Below, one piece after another: positions 62,567-64,000 of a DNA stretch of 64,000 nt (positions are counted from its first letter, which is position 1; each line of letters opens with the position of its first letter). Source of the DNA: Oricola nitratireducens. GTDB taxonomy: Bacteria > Pseudomonadota > Alphaproteobacteria > Rhizobiales > Rhizobiaceae. The position numbers and the translations under genes are program-made. The DNA is taken from contig NZ_JACZCS010000008.1 in NCBI RefSeq assembly GCF_014904745.1, positions 276,111 to 340,110 of the forward strand, written 5' to 3'. The notes beneath the pieces were generated by a model. It was not told the origin of the DNA. It was given only the letters and a program-made list of their open reading frames with translations, and searched no databases.

Positions 62567-63868
62567 ATGACGAAATCTTCCGAACTGAAATCCCGTCGCG
62601 ATGCCGCCGTTGCCAAGGGTGTCGCAACCCGTGCGATCTATGCCGAACGCGCCGAGAACGCAGAACTCTGGGACGCCGACGGACGTCGCTTCATCGACTT
62701 CGCGGCCGGAATCGCCGTGAACAATGCCGGCCACCGTCACCCCAGATTGATGGAGGCGGTCGCGGCCCAGGCCGAGGCCTTCACCCACACCTGTTTCCAC
62801 GTCGCGCCGTTTGAGGGGTATGTCCGCCTTGCCGAGCGCCTGAACGCGGCGACGCCGGGCGACTTCGGGAAGAAGACGATGCTCGCGACCACGGGCGCCG
62901 AGGCGGTGGAGAACGCCGTGAAGATGGCCCGGGCCTATACCGGCCGGTCCGGCGTGATCGCCTTTTCGGGGGCTTTCCACGGTCGGACCCTCATGGGAAT
63001 GGCGCTCTGCGGCAAGGTGGCTCCCTACAAAAAGGGCTTCGGGGCAATGCCGCCGGAGGTCTTTCACGCGCCGTTCCCGAACGCGTTTCATGGCGTGACG
63101 CCCGAACAAAGCCTCGCCGAGCTCGACCGGCTCTTCAAGTCGAGCGTCGATCCCGAGCGCATCGCGGCAATGATCATCGAGCCGGTTCAGGGCGAGGGCG
63201 GTTTCAACATCGCCGATTACGACTTCCTGCACGCATTGCGGCGGATTGCGACCGAACACGGCATCGTCCTCATCGCCGACGAGGTTCAGGCCGGGATGGC
63301 CCGAACGGGCAAGCTCTTCGCCTTCGAGCATGCCGGGGTCGCGGCCGATCTCGTGACGATGGCCAAGGGGCTGGCGGGCGGCTTCCCGCTCTCGGCGGTG
63401 ACCGGCCGGGCCGAGATCGTCGACGCCGCGCCGATCGGCGGCATCGGCGGCACATATGCTGGCAATCCTCTCGCGGTCGCCGCGGCCAACGCGATGCTCG
63501 ACGTGATCGAGGAGGAGGGGCTGTGTGCCCGCGCAACCGAGATCGGGGACCGGATCCTGGCTCGCCTGATTGCCATCGCGAGCCGCCAGGGCATGGAGGC
63601 GATCGGTGACGTGCGCGGCCTTGGTGCGATGATTGCCTTCGAACTGGTGACCGACAGGCAGAGCCGCGCGCCCGATGCCGCGCTGACCCTTTCCATTGTG
63701 GCCGAGGCTGAGGCGCGCGGGCTCATCATCCTGCCCTGCGGCACACGGGGCAATGTGGTGCGCCTGCTGCCGCCGCTGACGACGCCGATGGAACAGGTCG
63801 ACGAGGCGCTCGATATCCTCGAGGGAGCCCTCGAGGCGGCCGTCGCGAAAACCGCAACCGCAGCGTAA
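62567..63868 (+). CDS. omega-amino acid:2-oxoglutarate aminotransferase (GABA or 5-aminovalerate)
   Basis: This 433-residue class III aminotransferase has PLP Lys K267 (MAKGLAGGFPLS), the cofactor Asp in LIADEVQAGMARTG, and TTGAEAVENAVKMAR. Overall it is of GabT type. The next gene is a glutaryl-CoA dehydrogenase, which points to the 5-aminovalerate-glutarate branch of lysine or cadaverine breakdown. GABA is equally possible for the enzyme itself. Regulation by the divergent PuuR-like gene is likely. Confidence 0.87.
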   Translation: MTKSSELKSRRDAAVAKGVATRAIYAERAENAELWDADGRRFIDFAAGIAVNNAGHRHPRLMEAVAAQAEAFTHTCFHVAPFEGYVRLAERLNAATPGDFGKKTMLATTGAEAVENAVKMARAYTGRSGVIAFSGAFHGRTLMGMALCGKVAPYKKGFGAMPPEVFHAPFPNAFHGVTPEQSLAELDRLFKSSVDPERIAAMIIEPVQGEGGFNIADYDFLHALRRIATEHGIVLIADEVQAGMARTGKLFAFEHAGVAADLVTMAKGLAGGFPLSAVTGRAEIVDAAPIGGIGGTYAGNPLAVAAANAMLDVIEEEGLCARATEIGDRILARLIAIASRQGMEAIGDVRGLGAMIAFELVTDRQSRAPDAALTLSIVAEAEARGLIILPCGTRGNVVRLLPPLTTPMEQVDEALDILEGALEAAVAKTATAA

Positions 63869-63880
63869 GGAGGCCGGAAC

Positions 63881-64000
63881 ATGGCGAAAGATCTTGCACT
63901 TCAGAGCCGGCCGGATCTCGGCTCGTTCAACTGGGAAGACGCGTTCCGGCTGGAAGACCAGCTGACCGACGAGGAACGCCTGATCCGCGATGCCGCCAGA
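63881..64000 (+). CDS. glutaryl-CoA dehydrogenase, 5' end (partial)
   Basis: The first 40 codons are visible: MAKDLALQSRPDLGSFNWED then AFRLEDQLTDEERLIRDAAR. The F-x-WEDxFxLEDQLTxEER opening is typical of glutaryl-CoA dehydrogenases of the acyl-CoA dehydrogenase family, which make crotonyl-CoA from glutaryl-CoA. The gene starts 12 bases after the aminotransferase stop with GGAGG before it, and runs off the window. Confidence 0.82.
   Translation, partial: MAKDLALQSRPDLGSFNWEDAFRLEDQLTDEERLIRDAAR

Noticed and set aside
1..64000. CRISPR arrays, rRNA and tRNA genes
   Set aside because: No regularly spaced direct repeats, no rRNA-like stretches and no tRNA cloverleaf were noticed, including beside the integrase fragment. 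A tRNAscan or Infernal run would be decisive.

Overview
The window is GC-rich, densely coded bacterial DNA from an alphaproteobacterium, most likely Hyphomicrobiales (rhizobia-like). This is inferred from the many ABC transporters, the non-phosphorylating sugar-acid pathway, the che operon layout and the similarity of many proteins to rhizobial families. No rRNA, tRNA or CRISPR array was seen. The genes are mostly catabolic, grouped in tight operons beside their own regulators, and the gaps hold good palindromic operator candidates.

Layout. (1) 1-5983: end of an unknown gene, a spermidine/putrescine-type ABC transporter without a binding protein, a class III aminotransferase and a Rieske oxygenase with a glutamate at the bridging position. 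Two copies of a 17-bp motif link the promoters. (2) 5984-16721: an AT-rich gap, then one chemotaxis operon: STAS, CheY, CheA, CheW, receptor, CheW, CheR, CheB and a 578-residue last protein with two receptor-tip-like segments, a CheZ-like catalytic motif and a CheZ-like C-terminal tail. (3) 16805-23242: LysR regulator and a valine-degradation operon. (4) 23526-26143: MarR regulator, its probable operator and mobA (3-hydroxybenzoate 4-monooxygenase). (5) 26289-34335: an IS6 relic, a LuxR-type regulator and an operon in which two histone-deacetylase-family amidohydrolases bracket a branched-chain-type ABC transporter. It probably imports and deacetylates acetylated polyamines or similar amides. 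(6) 34415-50050: a racemase relic and a sugar-acid regulon with an IclR regulator, a sugar ABC transporter and enzymes that fit oxidative L-fucose breakdown (lactonase, fuconate dehydratase, SDR, FAH-fold hydrolase). It also has two MaoC-fold proteins, a CoA-transferase and a binding-protein-like protein without a signal peptide. Repeated TATNTGAAT sites mark the likely IclR operators. (7) 50127-51718: an IS3-family element carrying two small palindromic inserts. One of them breaks the orfA/orfB frameshift arrangement. (8) 51729-60662: a dehydrogenase, then betB, betA, a glycine-betaine/choline-type ABC transporter with a double-length permease, and a BetI-like regulator. (9) 60607-61869: degraded mobile DNA (integrase N-terminus, IS3-family transposase with many stops). 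(10) 61870-64000: a cupin-HTH regulator, an omega-aminotransferase and the start of a glutaryl-CoA dehydrogenase.

Recurring themes are amines and quaternary amines: polyamine-type transport, aminotransferases, acetylpolyamine deacetylases, choline/betaine oxidation and a Rieske oxygenase of possible quaternary-amine type. Function calls rest on motif recognition by eye. No database search was run.
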